From Prevotella sp. (GTDB lineage Bacteria; Bacteroidota; Bacteroidia; Bacteroidales; Bacteroidaceae), in the NCBI GenBank assembly GCA_017478025.1, contig JAFVGZ010000038.1:1-49291 (forward strand): a stretch of 49,291 bases of DNA. The letters run 5' to 3'. The position numbers were made by a program, and so were the translations under genes. The notes beneath the pieces are model-generated. The model was not told the origin of the DNA, searched no databases, and was given only the letters and a program-made list of their open reading frames with translations. This document shows positions 32,386 to 40,795 of the stretch, one piece after another (positions within the stretch are counted from its first letter, which is position 1; the number at the start of each line of letters is the position of its first letter).

Positions 32386-32408
32386 GGCGGGAATCAGTAG
32401 AACCCGCC
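32386..32408. other. Small GC hairpin between the DUF4348 gene and murB
   Basis: GGCGGG (32386-32391) pairs with CCCGCC (32403-32408) over an 11-base loop. No T-run follows, so termination is doubtful. Confidence 0.4.
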
Positions 32409-32428
32409 CTTAAACCATAACCGAGATA

Positions 32429-33433
32429 TTGGTATCACTACTTCAACATAATACTTTTGGCATAGACCACAGTTGCCGACAGTTGCTTGAACCTACGAGC
32501 ATGGAGGAGCTGCATGCGATGATGCCGGATATACAACAGGCATCGCCGCTGCTGATAATCGGTGTCGGTAGTAACTTGCTGCTGACACAGGACTTCCCCG
32601 GCACGGTATTGCACGTATGTATCAAGGGCATAGAAATGTGCGAATGCGACGATGACAAGGATTACTGCCTGTTGCGTTGCGGAGCCGGCGAGGTGTTTGA
32701 CGAGGTGATAGAATACGCCATAGAGCACCAATTGTATGGTATGGAGAACCTTTCGCTCATACCAGGCGAGGTGGGAGCAAGTGCCGTGCAGAATATAGGC
32801 GCTTATGGTAAAGAGGCAAAGGACGTGATAAAGTCGGTAGAGGCAATAGAGATCTCATCAGGACAGGAAGTGCTGATAGATAATGAAGAGTGTCGCTATG
32901 GCTACCGTTATTCACGCTTCAAGGACGAATGGCGCGGACAATACGTGATACACCACGTCACTTTCCGCCTGTCACGACACTTCGAACCGTCGTTGGAATA
33001 TGGAAATATCCGTAAGGTGCTCTCCGAACAGGGTAATAACGCACCTACTGCAGCAGACGTGCGTCGTGCTGTAATTGATATACGCAAGGCAAAACTGCCT
33101 GACCCGGAGGTGGAAGGCAATGCAGGCTCTTTCTTCATGAACCCAATCGTGAGCAGGGAGAAATATGAAGAACTGTTGAGTCAGTACCCATCGATGCCAC
33201 ACTATAACGTGGATGCTGAGCATGAGAAGATTCCGGCAGGCTGGATGATAGAACAATGTGGCTGGAAGGGTAAGTCGCTCGGACGGGCCGGCGTGCATGC
33301 TAATCAGGCTCTGGTGCTCGTAAACCGTGGAGGAGCAACAGGTCAGGAGGTGGTAAATCTTTGTAACGCAATACGTGCTGACGTGCTTCAGCGTTTCGGC
33401 ATAGATATAAAACCGGAGGTTAATATCGTATGA
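32429..33433 (+). CDS. murB: UDP-N-acetylenolpyruvoylglucosamine reductase MurB
   Basis: MurB uses FAD and NADPH to make UDP-MurNAc for peptidoglycan. LLQHNTFGIDHSC is the N-terminal signature. LLIIGVGSNLLLTQDF is the FAD loop, and PGEVGASAVQNIGAYGKE follows it. Later blocks are YRYSRFKDEW and GNAGSFFMNPIV with the proton-donor Ser. The end AGWMIEQCGWKG and KPEVNIV fits the type I enzyme. The apparent start is TTG at 32429; no ATG or GTG fits. The stop overlaps the MBL gene by four bases. Confidence 0.95.
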   Translation: MVSLLQHNTFGIDHSCRQLLEPTSMEELHAMMPDIQQASPLLIIGVGSNLLLTQDFPGTVLHVCIKGIEMCECDDDKDYCLLRCGAGEVFDEVIEYAIEHQLYGMENLSLIPGEVGASAVQNIGAYGKEAKDVIKSVEAIEISSGQEVLIDNEECRYGYRYSRFKDEWRGQYVIHHVTFRLSRHFEPSLEYGNIRKVLSEQGNNAPTAADVRRAVIDIRKAKLPDPEVEGNAGSFFMNPIVSREKYEELLSQYPSMPHYNVDAEHEKIPAGWMIEQCGWKGKSLGRAGVHANQALVLVNRGGATGQEVVNLCNAIRADVLQRFGIDIKPEVNIV

Positions 33434-34359
33434 TGACATTGACATTTCTCGGTACAGGCACTTCGATAGGTGTGCCGGCCATAGGATGTGATTGCGACGT
33501 ATGCCGCAGTAATGACAGCCGAGACAAGCGTCTGCGCAGTTCGGCAATGATAGAAACCGATGGAGGTTTGCGAGTGCTCATAGACTGTGGACCGGACTTT
33601 CGCCAGCAAATAAACCGCTATCCCTTTAAGGACTTCAACCGCGGAATACTGTATCAGACGGCAGGTCAGAAGCAGATAGACCATTTCGGTAAGCTCGATG
33701 CCGTGTTGTTGTCACACATACATTTCGACCATGTGGGTGGTATTGATGACCTGCGACCCTTCGCCTGGTTCGGCGATGTGGACATATATGCCAAAGATGA
33801 TGTCATCGATGCGCTTCATCAGACGATGCCATATTGCTTCAAGCCTTCGCTATATCCGGGCGTGCCGCACCTGAGAATGCATGAAGCGCGACATGGGGAA
33901 GTGATACACATCGAGAGGCCGCAACGTAAGGAAATGGATATCTTTTACGGAGGTGCTGACCTGCAAGGCAAAATGCGTAACGATACACGTAACATTACGA
34001 TAGAACGCGCCACGGATGTGCTGGACATAATTCCCTTGACTGTGATGCATGGCAACCTGCCCATTCTGGGTTATCGCATAGGACCGTTGGCGTATATCAC
34101 GGACATGAAATCTCTTCCAGATGAGTCATGGCCAATACTGGAGGGCACAAAGACGCTCGTCATCAACGCCCTGCGATTTGAAAAGGAGCATCATAGCCAT
34201 CACCTCGTTGATGATGCCATTACTGTTGCACGAAAGATAGGAGCGGAGAGAACGTACCTCATACATGTCACACACGACATAGGAACGCATGATAATGCAA
34301 ACAGCAGATTGCCAGAAGGGGTAGAATTCGCTTACGATGAGCAGCAGATAAGGCTGTGA
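33430..34359 (+). CDS. MBL-fold metallo-hydrolase (PhnP-like)
   Basis: This 309-residue phosphodiesterase-like hydrolase has the metal motif SHIHFDHVGG with His96, His98, Asp100 and His101. The opening FLGTGTSIGVPAIGCDCDVC, with a possible structural zinc cysteine pair, recalls PhnP and related cyclic phosphodiesterases. The end has THDIGTHDN. About 40 residues around ERPQRKEMDIFYGGADLQ look inserted relative to PhnP. The substrate is unknown. It is coupled to murB by an ATGA overlap. Confidence 0.88.
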   Translation: MMTLTFLGTGTSIGVPAIGCDCDVCRSNDSRDKRLRSSAMIETDGGLRVLIDCGPDFRQQINRYPFKDFNRGILYQTAGQKQIDHFGKLDAVLLSHIHFDHVGGIDDLRPFAWFGDVDIYAKDDVIDALHQTMPYCFKPSLYPGVPHLRMHEARHGEVIHIERPQRKEMDIFYGGADLQGKMRNDTRNITIERATDVLDIIPLTVMHGNLPILGYRIGPLAYITDMKSLPDESWPILEGTKTLVINALRFEKEHHSHHLVDDAITVARKIGAERTYLIHVTHDIGTHDNANSRLPEGVEFAYDEQQIRL

Positions 34360-34477
34360 AGCAATAATTAAGTATATAAATTTTTCTCTCATAAGTATCA
34401 ATGACCTTAATCTGTGACTATAAATACTTGACAATTGTCAATAAAACGTGAGTTTTGATGATAATTTTACGGAAATG

Positions 34478-34509
34478 TTTGCAATTAATACGGAAAATTC
34501 GTAATTTTG
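34478..34509 (+). promoter_or_regulatory. Promoter upstream of the PL11 lyase gene
   Basis: TTTG at 34478-34481 and TAATTTTG at 34502-34509 are 20 bases apart. The predicted start is near 34515, and a terminator follows about 40 bases later, at 34553. Confidence 0.65.
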
Positions 34510-34514
34510 CAATG

Positions 34515-34578
34515 TGTTTTTCATAGTATTAGATTTAAGGTTAACAAAGATTGGGGCTCAGCGGAGCCCTTTTTTTTT
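34515..34578 (+). ncRNA. Candidate small RNA or transcription attenuator (about 64 nt)
   Basis: A short promoter-to-terminator transcript with no ORF. AGATTGG (34548-34554) runs into the terminator stem, as in the candidate RNA at 15985-16078. Because the PL11 gene starts about 105 bases downstream, readthrough control of that gene is also possible. The rest of the 320-base gap shows nothing else. Confidence 0.45.
34553..34578 (+). terminator. Rho-independent terminator
   Basis: GGGCTC (34554-34559), loop AGCG, GAGCCC (34564-34569), then nine T (34570-34578). Confidence 0.92.
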
Positions 34579-34682
34579 GCCTTAATGAAAATGAGTGGAA
34601 GCTAAATAGTTTTGGACAAGTGTGGATTGATAATATGATTTCCCATAATACATAATATAGGTGGATACGGTAAATTGGCTTT

Positions 34683-37600
34683 ATGAAATTATTTTCATTA
34701 TTAATAAGCTTTGTGCTTCTCACGGCGACAAGTGTGTATTCCCAGCGTCAGACAGACAAACTGGATCGCGGGTTGGTTGCTACTGTATCCCAGTCAGGTA
34801 GCGGTAACTTTATCAGTTGGCGCATTTTTGCAGAAGAATACTATGGAGTGACTTATAATCTTTACTGCAATGGGAACGTCATAGCACGTAACCTTAAAGT
34901 CTCCAACTATGTGCATGCTGCAGGCAATGCTTCCAGCTCATACCAAGTAGCTCCTGTCTATCAAGGAAATGAGGGAGAAAAGAGTACTGCTGTCGTTCGT
35001 TGGCCCGGGGATTTTAAATATAAACTGACAGGCCAGCATGAGGCGTATTGTGAAGTGCCATTCATGAATGTCACAGACCGACACGGAAATGACGTCACAG
35101 GCAGATACATAATAAATGATATATCTCTAGCTGATGTGACGGGTGATGGAGTGGTTGAGTTTTTGGTGAAGCGTTTGAACAATGCTGCTTCACAAACAAC
35201 AAGTGGTTATCCTGAAGCCAATTGTCCGGACAATGACTCCGTGTTCAATCAAATAGAATGTTACACGCTCACAGGTGAGAGGCTATGGTACATCGACTGT
35301 GGGCCTAATCTGTGCAGCCGTTCCTATGCCGAGCTGGATGTGGCAGCCTACGACTGGGATAGTGACGGCAAGGCCGAAATCATCATGCGTGGGGCAGACA
35401 ATATGATTATCCATACTGCCGGTGGAGAGGACATTGAGATTGGAGATATGGCGGTAGATACTCGGTGGGTTGGCATAGAGTTCACCTGCACGGGGCGTGA
35501 ATACTTGCTTTATCTGAATGGAGAAACGGGTATGCCTTATCCCATCGGCCCTGGCGGGCGTCTGTGGATGGATTATCCCCTGCCACGTTACGAAGTGGGC
35601 GAGACCACGGATCTTCTTGGCAATTCTGCCGAGGGAGAGATATGGGGAGAGGGTATTCAAGGACACCGTCCTACCAAACACCGCATAGGTGCTCCTTTCC
35701 TCGATGGTAAGAAAGCCAGTATTTTCATAGGCCGAGGTTGCTATACCCGCCATAAGTTCTGCGCGCTTGACGTGAATCCGCAAACCCATCAGCTCACTCA
35801 GCGGTGGCGATGGAATTGCTATGACTCTGCCAGCCCTTGGTACGGAAACGGATACCATAACTTCCAGATTGCAGATGTGGATTGGGACGGGCGCGATGAA
35901 ATCGTGTATGGTTCTATGGTAATCGATGACAATGGCAAGGGACTCTCTACAACAGGTCTCGGTCATGGCGACGCGCAGCACTGTGCTGATTTGGATCCCT
36001 ATCGACACGGACAGGAGCAATTCGCTTGCAATGAGACACAACCTGCCATGAACTACAGGGATGCCACGACATCTAAGATATACTATCGTCTCCAGACAAA
36101 CGACGATGACGGACGTGCACTCTGTGGCAACTTCACCGACAAATATCCAGGTTGTGTAGGTATGTCAAGCCAGAGTGGTGTGATAAGCACCGTGGCAGAT
36201 AATGTATTGACGGACATGGATCGTTTTGATCTCAATTTCCGCATCTATTGGGATGGCGACTTGTGTGAGGAAATACTCAACTCTCAGGGCACGGAGAAAC
36301 AGGCGAAGATAGACAAACTCGGTGTGGGGCGCATATTCCTTTCTGAGGGTGATAATATGTGCAATTGGACTAAGAATACTCCTTGTGCTCAGGGGGACAT
36401 CTTCGGCGACTGGCGTGAGGAAATCGTCACGCGTAAGAGTGATAACAGTGGCATTCGCATTTGGACCACTAATTACCCCACAGACTTCCGTATCCCTACA
36501 CTTTGGCATGATCATCAGTACCGTCAGGCTATGGTGTGGCAGACCTGCGGCTATAACCAGCCTCCGCACCTCAGTTATTTCCTGGGCGAGATGGAGGGCA
36601 TCACCACAGCACCGCCACCATTCACGCTTACAGGGCGTACATTGATAGCCAATAGCTCTGCCATTTCAAAGACATTGGACGGACGGCAACTGTTAATCTA
36701 TGACACGCAGGACATGACCTGTGAGGTAGAGGACGGCGCTAACCCCTATGTAGTAATCTTCAATGTGCCTTCGTGGGTGCAGGGCACTAACAGTAACAAG
36801 ACCGACGGTACTGCAGATATTATCCGCGACTACTACACGTGCCAGGTTACCGGTGGCGCGTTCTCAGGGAATACACGCTTGGTGAAGCAAGGTGACGGCA
36901 TCCTCAGCCTGCCCTCCAAGGCACAACTCTATACAGGGCCTACCGACATCTGGGCAGGAACGCTGAACTTTGACGGTAAGATGCTTCATTCCTCCCTGTG
37001 GCTGAATAGATTTGCCAGGCTCTATTCCGATGGAGGGGAATTCAGAAGCATAAAGATGGACTATGATTCCAAACTGTGTCCCGGTGGCGCTAACAAGTGC
37101 GGTTCGGTCACGACAGACTCGCTACTGCTGGGCTTCGGAGCACGTGTCATCTTTGATCTTTACGAAGATGAGGGAGGAAAGGCAGACCAACTCAACGCCG
37201 CTCTGCTAAGCATAGAGAAAAAGAACTGGGAGATAGGTCCCAAATACCTCTGCCCCGTATTCCAGTTCGTACCACATACCACTACAGGAGAACCCGTCAA
37301 AGGGAAGTATAAGTTGGGGAAGGTAGAGGCTTTGAAGGGCAGATTGGAGGACATACGGATTGAGGGACTCGGATCCTCGTTGAGTTCGGGTTTGACCATA
37401 GAAGAAGGCTCCCTCTACCTGACAGTTTCTGATGTCAGACAACCCGCAACGATAATATGGAACGGAGGCTCCAGCAACATTTGGGACTTCTCCTGTGCAG
37501 AAAACTTTACGTTGGCATCTCAACCGGACAAAGATAAAGAGGTGTTTGTGACAGGCGACAAAGTCATCTTCGGCGACGATGCCAAATTGTTTAATGTGAG

Positions 37601-39293
37601 TCTGAAGGGCGACCTTGAAGCTGATACGGTTCTTATTGAGAGCAGTCGTAAGTATCAGTTTGAGGGTGAGGGCTCCCTCGTAGGTAATACGGTGCTGGTG
37701 AAGCGTGGCAGCGGTTCGCTGATTATCAATAATAATAATTCCTATACAGGCGGCACGCTGATTGCCGGCGGGACTCTTTCTGTCACTTCCCTGGCAAACG
37801 CCAACATGCCTTCGGGTAATCTCGGCGGAGTCAGTAAGAGTGCATCCAAATTAGTTATTGAGAATGGCGCTACATTGCTTACTGCCAACTCGGTTACTCT
37901 GGGGACCCCTATGCAGATGGCAACGGTGCAAGGCGGTATCATCTGCAACACTTCACAGTTCGTTGTTGAGAGTCCTATCTCCGGTACTGTACTCACGAAA
38001 AGAGGAACCGGCGAGATGCAGCTGAATGTCAACAGTCCTTCTCTTGAGTGCTTGGTCGTTGAGGAAGGTACTGTGCGTTGCATAGCGTGCTCTCAACCGG
38101 CTAAAGCAGTGGAACTGGCAGGTGGCACGCTGACAGAGAATACATCTTCCAGCTATGCCATGCACATTACAGGCAAAACTACCTCTCACTGGAATCTGGC
38201 CACGCGCGCGAACTATTCCAATGCTCTTACGGGAGACGGTATAGTGGAAATCCTGTGTCCTTCTGTAGTGGGCAAAGATTGGAAAGCCACCCGAACACCC
38301 ATCAGCGGCAACTGGTCGGCCTTTGAGGGAACCGTGATTCCTGCTACAAATAGCGGTGAGACCCGTTTTACGCTAAATAACGCTTATGGAATGCCCAAGG
38401 CGACACTAAATATTCCAGAAGGTATAGAAGTTCAGAACAGCGGGAAAACCTTTCATATAGGAAAGGTGATGGGCAAAGGCAGCCTCGGAGGTATCTGCAG
38501 CTTCGACAATACAGGGAGCAGTGGTGTCAATATATGGAAAGTGGGATGCGATGACGATTACACAACTGACGTTGTTGTGACCGGCGGTGCAACATCCTTT
38601 GTCAAGGTTGGAGCTGGATGTGTAACCGTCAGGGGGAAGTGGGATAATACAGGCGCAGTACGTATCAATGAAGGAGAAATCAAGCTAATGCCCTCTGCCT
38701 GTCTTGGTACAGGAGCGCTCACGGTATCCGGTAACGCTACGCTCTCTGGGGTGACGGGAACCATATCGCTGACCAATGAGTCTGTCGTCGTTCAGGGTAC
38801 GTTGCAAGTGGGAAACATCACCACAGCTGCAACAGGGGCAATAGACTTTGGAGGAAAGAACGTATCAATGACCAGGAACTCAATACTGAAAATAGGTGTT
38901 GCTTCCGCTGCGAAAAGCGCCTCCACGGGCTGTTCGAGTTTGAAGGGTATCAACCGTCTGGATATGAACGGTACCATACGACTTCACTATACCACCGCTG
39001 CCATTAGTCAGTTGGCTGCGGGTGATAGCATAGTGCTTTGGAAGGCTACTTCTGTAATTGGAACCCCAATCCTCGAATCGGATGTTATCGATGCCGAGCG
39101 CGGGCTCTACTGGGATACCAGTGACCTGCTGCATGGCGTTCTGCGCGTAATATATCGGTCTCCTGTAGGTATCAAAGACGTAGATAAGAGCAAGTCCGCT
39201 GATAGCCTCTACTTTGACATTAGCGGTCGTCGAGTGAAACAACCTCAGCGAGGTGGGCTTTATATTGTTGGCAGCAAGATACGATTGTTTTAG
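34683..39293 (+). CDS. Rhamnogalacturonan lyase (PL11-like) with autotransporter-type repeats and Por-type C-terminus
   Basis: This is a 1536-residue exported protein. Residues 1-20 are a signal peptide. About 22-640 resemble PL11 rhamnogalacturonan lyases (YesW/YesX-like), with calcium-type acidic loops: DVTGDGVVEF, DWDSDGKAEIIMRGAD, DVDWDGRDEIVYGS and GDIFGDWREEIVTR. From about 730 to 1330 come at least four autotransporter-associated beta-strand-like repeats of the form LVKRGSGSL...GGTL, at about 733, 1004, 1103 and 1305. The last 45 residues (SLYFDISGRRV...GGLYIVGSKIRLF) look like a Bacteroidetes type A secretion-sorting domain. The likely role is cleavage of pectin side-chain backbones at the cell surface. 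No SusC/SusD genes are nearby. Confidence 0.85.
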   Translation: MKLFSLLISFVLLTATSVYSQRQTDKLDRGLVATVSQSGSGNFISWRIFAEEYYGVTYNLYCNGNVIARNLKVSNYVHAAGNASSSYQVAPVYQGNEGEKSTAVVRWPGDFKYKLTGQHEAYCEVPFMNVTDRHGNDVTGRYIINDISLADVTGDGVVEFLVKRLNNAASQTTSGYPEANCPDNDSVFNQIECYTLTGERLWYIDCGPNLCSRSYAELDVAAYDWDSDGKAEIIMRGADNMIIHTAGGEDIEIGDMAVDTRWVGIEFTCTGREYLLYLNGETGMPYPIGPGGRLWMDYPLPRYEVGETTDLLGNSAEGEIWGEGIQGHRPTKHRIGAPFLDGKKASIFIGRGCYTRHKFCALDVNPQTHQLTQRWRWNCYDSASPWYGNGYHNFQIADVDWDGRDEIVYGSMVIDDNGKGLSTTGLGHGDAQHCADLDPYRHGQEQFACNETQPAMNYRDATTSKIYYRLQTNDDDGRALCGNFTDKYPGCVGMSSQSGVISTVADNVLTDMDRFDLNFRIYWDGDLCEEILNSQGTEKQAKIDKLGVGRIFLSEGDNMCNWTKNTPCAQGDIFGDWREEIVTRKSDNSGIRIWTTNYPTDFRIPTLWHDHQYRQAMVWQTCGYNQPPHLSYFLGEMEGITTAPPPFTLTGRTLIANSSAISKTLDGRQLLIYDTQDMTCEVEDGANPYVVIFNVPSWVQGTNSNKTDGTADIIRDYYTCQVTGGAFSGNTRLVKQGDGILSLPSKAQLYTGPTDIWAGTLNFDGKMLHSSLWLNRFARLYSDGGEFRSIKMDYDSKLCPGGANKCGSVTTDSLLLGFGARVIFDLYEDEGGKADQLNAALLSIEKKNWEIGPKYLCPVFQFVPHTTTGEPVKGKYKLGKVEALKGRLEDIRIEGLGSSLSSGLTIEEGSLYLTVSDVRQPATIIWNGGSSNIWDFSCAENFTLASQPDKDKEVFVTGDKVIFGDDAKLFNVSLKGDLEADTVLIESSRKYQFEGEGSLVGNTVLVKRGSGSLIINNNNSYTGGTLIAGGTLSVTSLANANMPSGNLGGVSKSASKLVIENGATLLTANSVTLGTPMQMATVQGGIICNTSQFVVESPISGTVLTKRGTGEMQLNVNSPSLECLVVEEGTVRCIACSQPAKAVELAGGTLTENTSSSYAMHITGKTTSHWNLATRANYSNALTGDGIVEILCPSVVGKDWKATRTPISGNWSAFEGTVIPATNSGETRFTLNNAYGMPKATLNIPEGIEVQNSGKTFHIGKVMGKGSLGGICSFDNTGSSGVNIWKVGCDDDYTTDVVVTGGATSFVKVGAGCVTVRGKWDNTGAVRINEGEIKLMPSACLGTGALTVSGNATLSGVTGTISLTNESVVVQGTLQVGNITTAATGAIDFGGKNVSMTRNSILKIGVASAAKSASTGCSSLKGINRLDMNGTIRLHYTTAAISQLAAGDSIVLWKATSVIGTPILESDVIDAERGLYWDTSDLLHGVLRVIYRSPVGIKDVDKSKSADSLYFDISGRRVKQPQRGGLYIVGSKIRLF

Positions 39294-39450
39294 AGTGTGG
39301 CCTGTTTATCGGCCTTGTCAAAGTACAGAGTGACGGCAAACAATACTGCTGGAATGAATAGCCTCCACCGTAACAGAGATTGCCCATTAGGCGACATCCA
39401 AAATCCTGTTACATGAAATAGGGTGGTGTAAAGTGTTTGCCGCACGGTAA

Positions 39451-39484
39451 TAAAAAAAGAGACTGACATTTGCGTCAGTCTCTT
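39451..39484 (-). terminator. Terminator of the export operon, containing the ugd stop codon
   Basis: The stem AAGAGACTGAC (39457-39467)/GTCAGTCTCTT (39474-39484) has a six-base loop. On the minus strand it is followed by T7 (A-run 39452-39458). The ugd stop codon (39475-39477) lies within one arm. Confidence 0.85.
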
Positions 39485-40743
39485 CTAAATATATCTCGTG
39501 TATATACTTTATCGGCCACATCGTCCAGTACTGTGTCATAGCGATTGGCTACGATAGCCTGACTTCGCTTTTTGAACTCTTCAAGGTCATTTACCACTTT
39601 TGAACCGAAGAATGTAGAGTTGTTTTCCAGGGTGGGTTCATAGATAATGACTGTAGCTCCCTTGGCCTTTATTCTCTTCATGATTCCCTGAATGGCGCTC
39701 TGTCGGAAGTTGTCGCTGTTGCTCTTCATAGTCAGACGGAAGACACCGATGACGCATCCTCCCTCTTTTTCGCTTGCTGGAGCCATGCCGTACTGGTTGT
39801 TGGAACTGTAGGCGTAATATCCGGCTTTCTTAAGCACGGCATCAGCAATATAATCCTTTCGTGTACGGTTGCTCTCCACAATGGCTGTCATCATGTTTTG
39901 CGGCACATCACGATAATTGGCAAGCAGCTGTTTTGTATCTTTTGGCAGGCAGTAGCCTCCGTAGCCGAAGGATGGGTTGTTGTAGTGCATACCGATGCGG
40001 GGATCAAGTCCTACACCTTTTATTATAGCCTGAGTGTCAAGATGCTTTATCTCTGCGTAAGTGTCCAGTTCGTTGAAGTAGCTGACGCGCAACGCAAGGT
40101 ACGTATTCGCGAAAAGTTTTACTGCCTCTGCCTCGCGTAATCCCATGTAGAGCACCTCAACATCTTTCTTCTCCGCCCCTTCAACGAGCAGCCCTGCAAA
40201 GGTATGAGCTGCCTGTATCAGTTCATCCAGGTTATCCACTTCAAACAGTTTGGGATAGCCTAAGATGATGCGCGATGGGTAGAGATTGTCATAGAGCGCC
40301 TTGCTTTCGCGCAGGAACTCTGGTGCGAAGAGCAGCCTCAGGGACTTGCCGTAACGCTCATAAAGGCGCTGACAATAGCCTACCGGGATGGTGCTCTTTA
40401 TCACCATTACTGCTTTGCTCTTTACACTCAGGACCATATCAATGACATCCTCTATGTTATGGGTGTCAAAATTATTCGTCTCAGAGTCATAATTGGTGGG
40501 CGTGGCAATAATGATAAAGTCTGCATCGCGGTATGCTGTGGCGCCGTCAAGAGTGGCTGTCAGGTTGAGCTGCCGTTCAGCAAAGTACTTTTCGATGTAC
40601 TCATCCTGTATCGGGGATATGCGCTGATTAATCTTATCAACCTTTTCAGGCACGATATCTACTGCTGTTACTTCATGATGTCCGGATAGGAGTGTGGCCA
40701 TAGACAATCCGACGTATCCAGTTCCTGCTACTGCTATCTTCAT
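39475..40743 (-). CDS. ugd: UDP-glucose 6-dehydrogenase
   Basis: This enzyme oxidises UDP-glucose to UDP-glucuronate, a capsule and exopolysaccharide precursor. [16 protein letters not shown] is the NAD-binding start. VVIATPTN-like [32 protein letters not shown] and the catalytic Cys in [11 protein letters not shown] are all present. At 422 residues it is normal for Ugd; a GDP-mannose or UDP-ManNAc dehydrogenase is a less likely alternative. It lies downstream of the SLBB export gene in the same direction, so precursor synthesis and export are genetically linked. Confidence 0.93.
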   Translation of the reverse strand: MKIAVAGTGYVGLSMATLLSGHHEVTAVDIVPEKVDKINQRISPIQDEYIEKYFAERQLNLTATLDGATAYRDADFIIIATPTNYDSETNNFDTHNIEDVIDMVLSVKSKAVMVIKSTIPVGYCQRLYERYGKSLRLLFAPEFLRESKALYDNLYPSRIILGYPKLFEVDNLDELIQAAHTFAGLLVEGAEKKDVEVLYMGLREAEAVKLFANTYLALRVSYFNELDTYAEIKHLDTQAIIKGVGLDPRIGMHYNNPSFGYGGYCLPKDTKQLLANYRDVPQNMMTAIVESNRTRKDYIADAVLKKAGYYAYSSNNQYGMAPASEKEGGCVIGVFRLTMKSNSDNFRQSAIQGIMKRIKAKGATVIIYEPTLENNSTFFGSKVVNDLEEFKKRSQAIVANRYDTVLDDVADKVYTRDIFRRD

Positions 40744-40795
40744 GTTTTATTGATTTTTCAGAGTTGAAAGTTTGCTTCTTTTTTATTGGCGTAGG

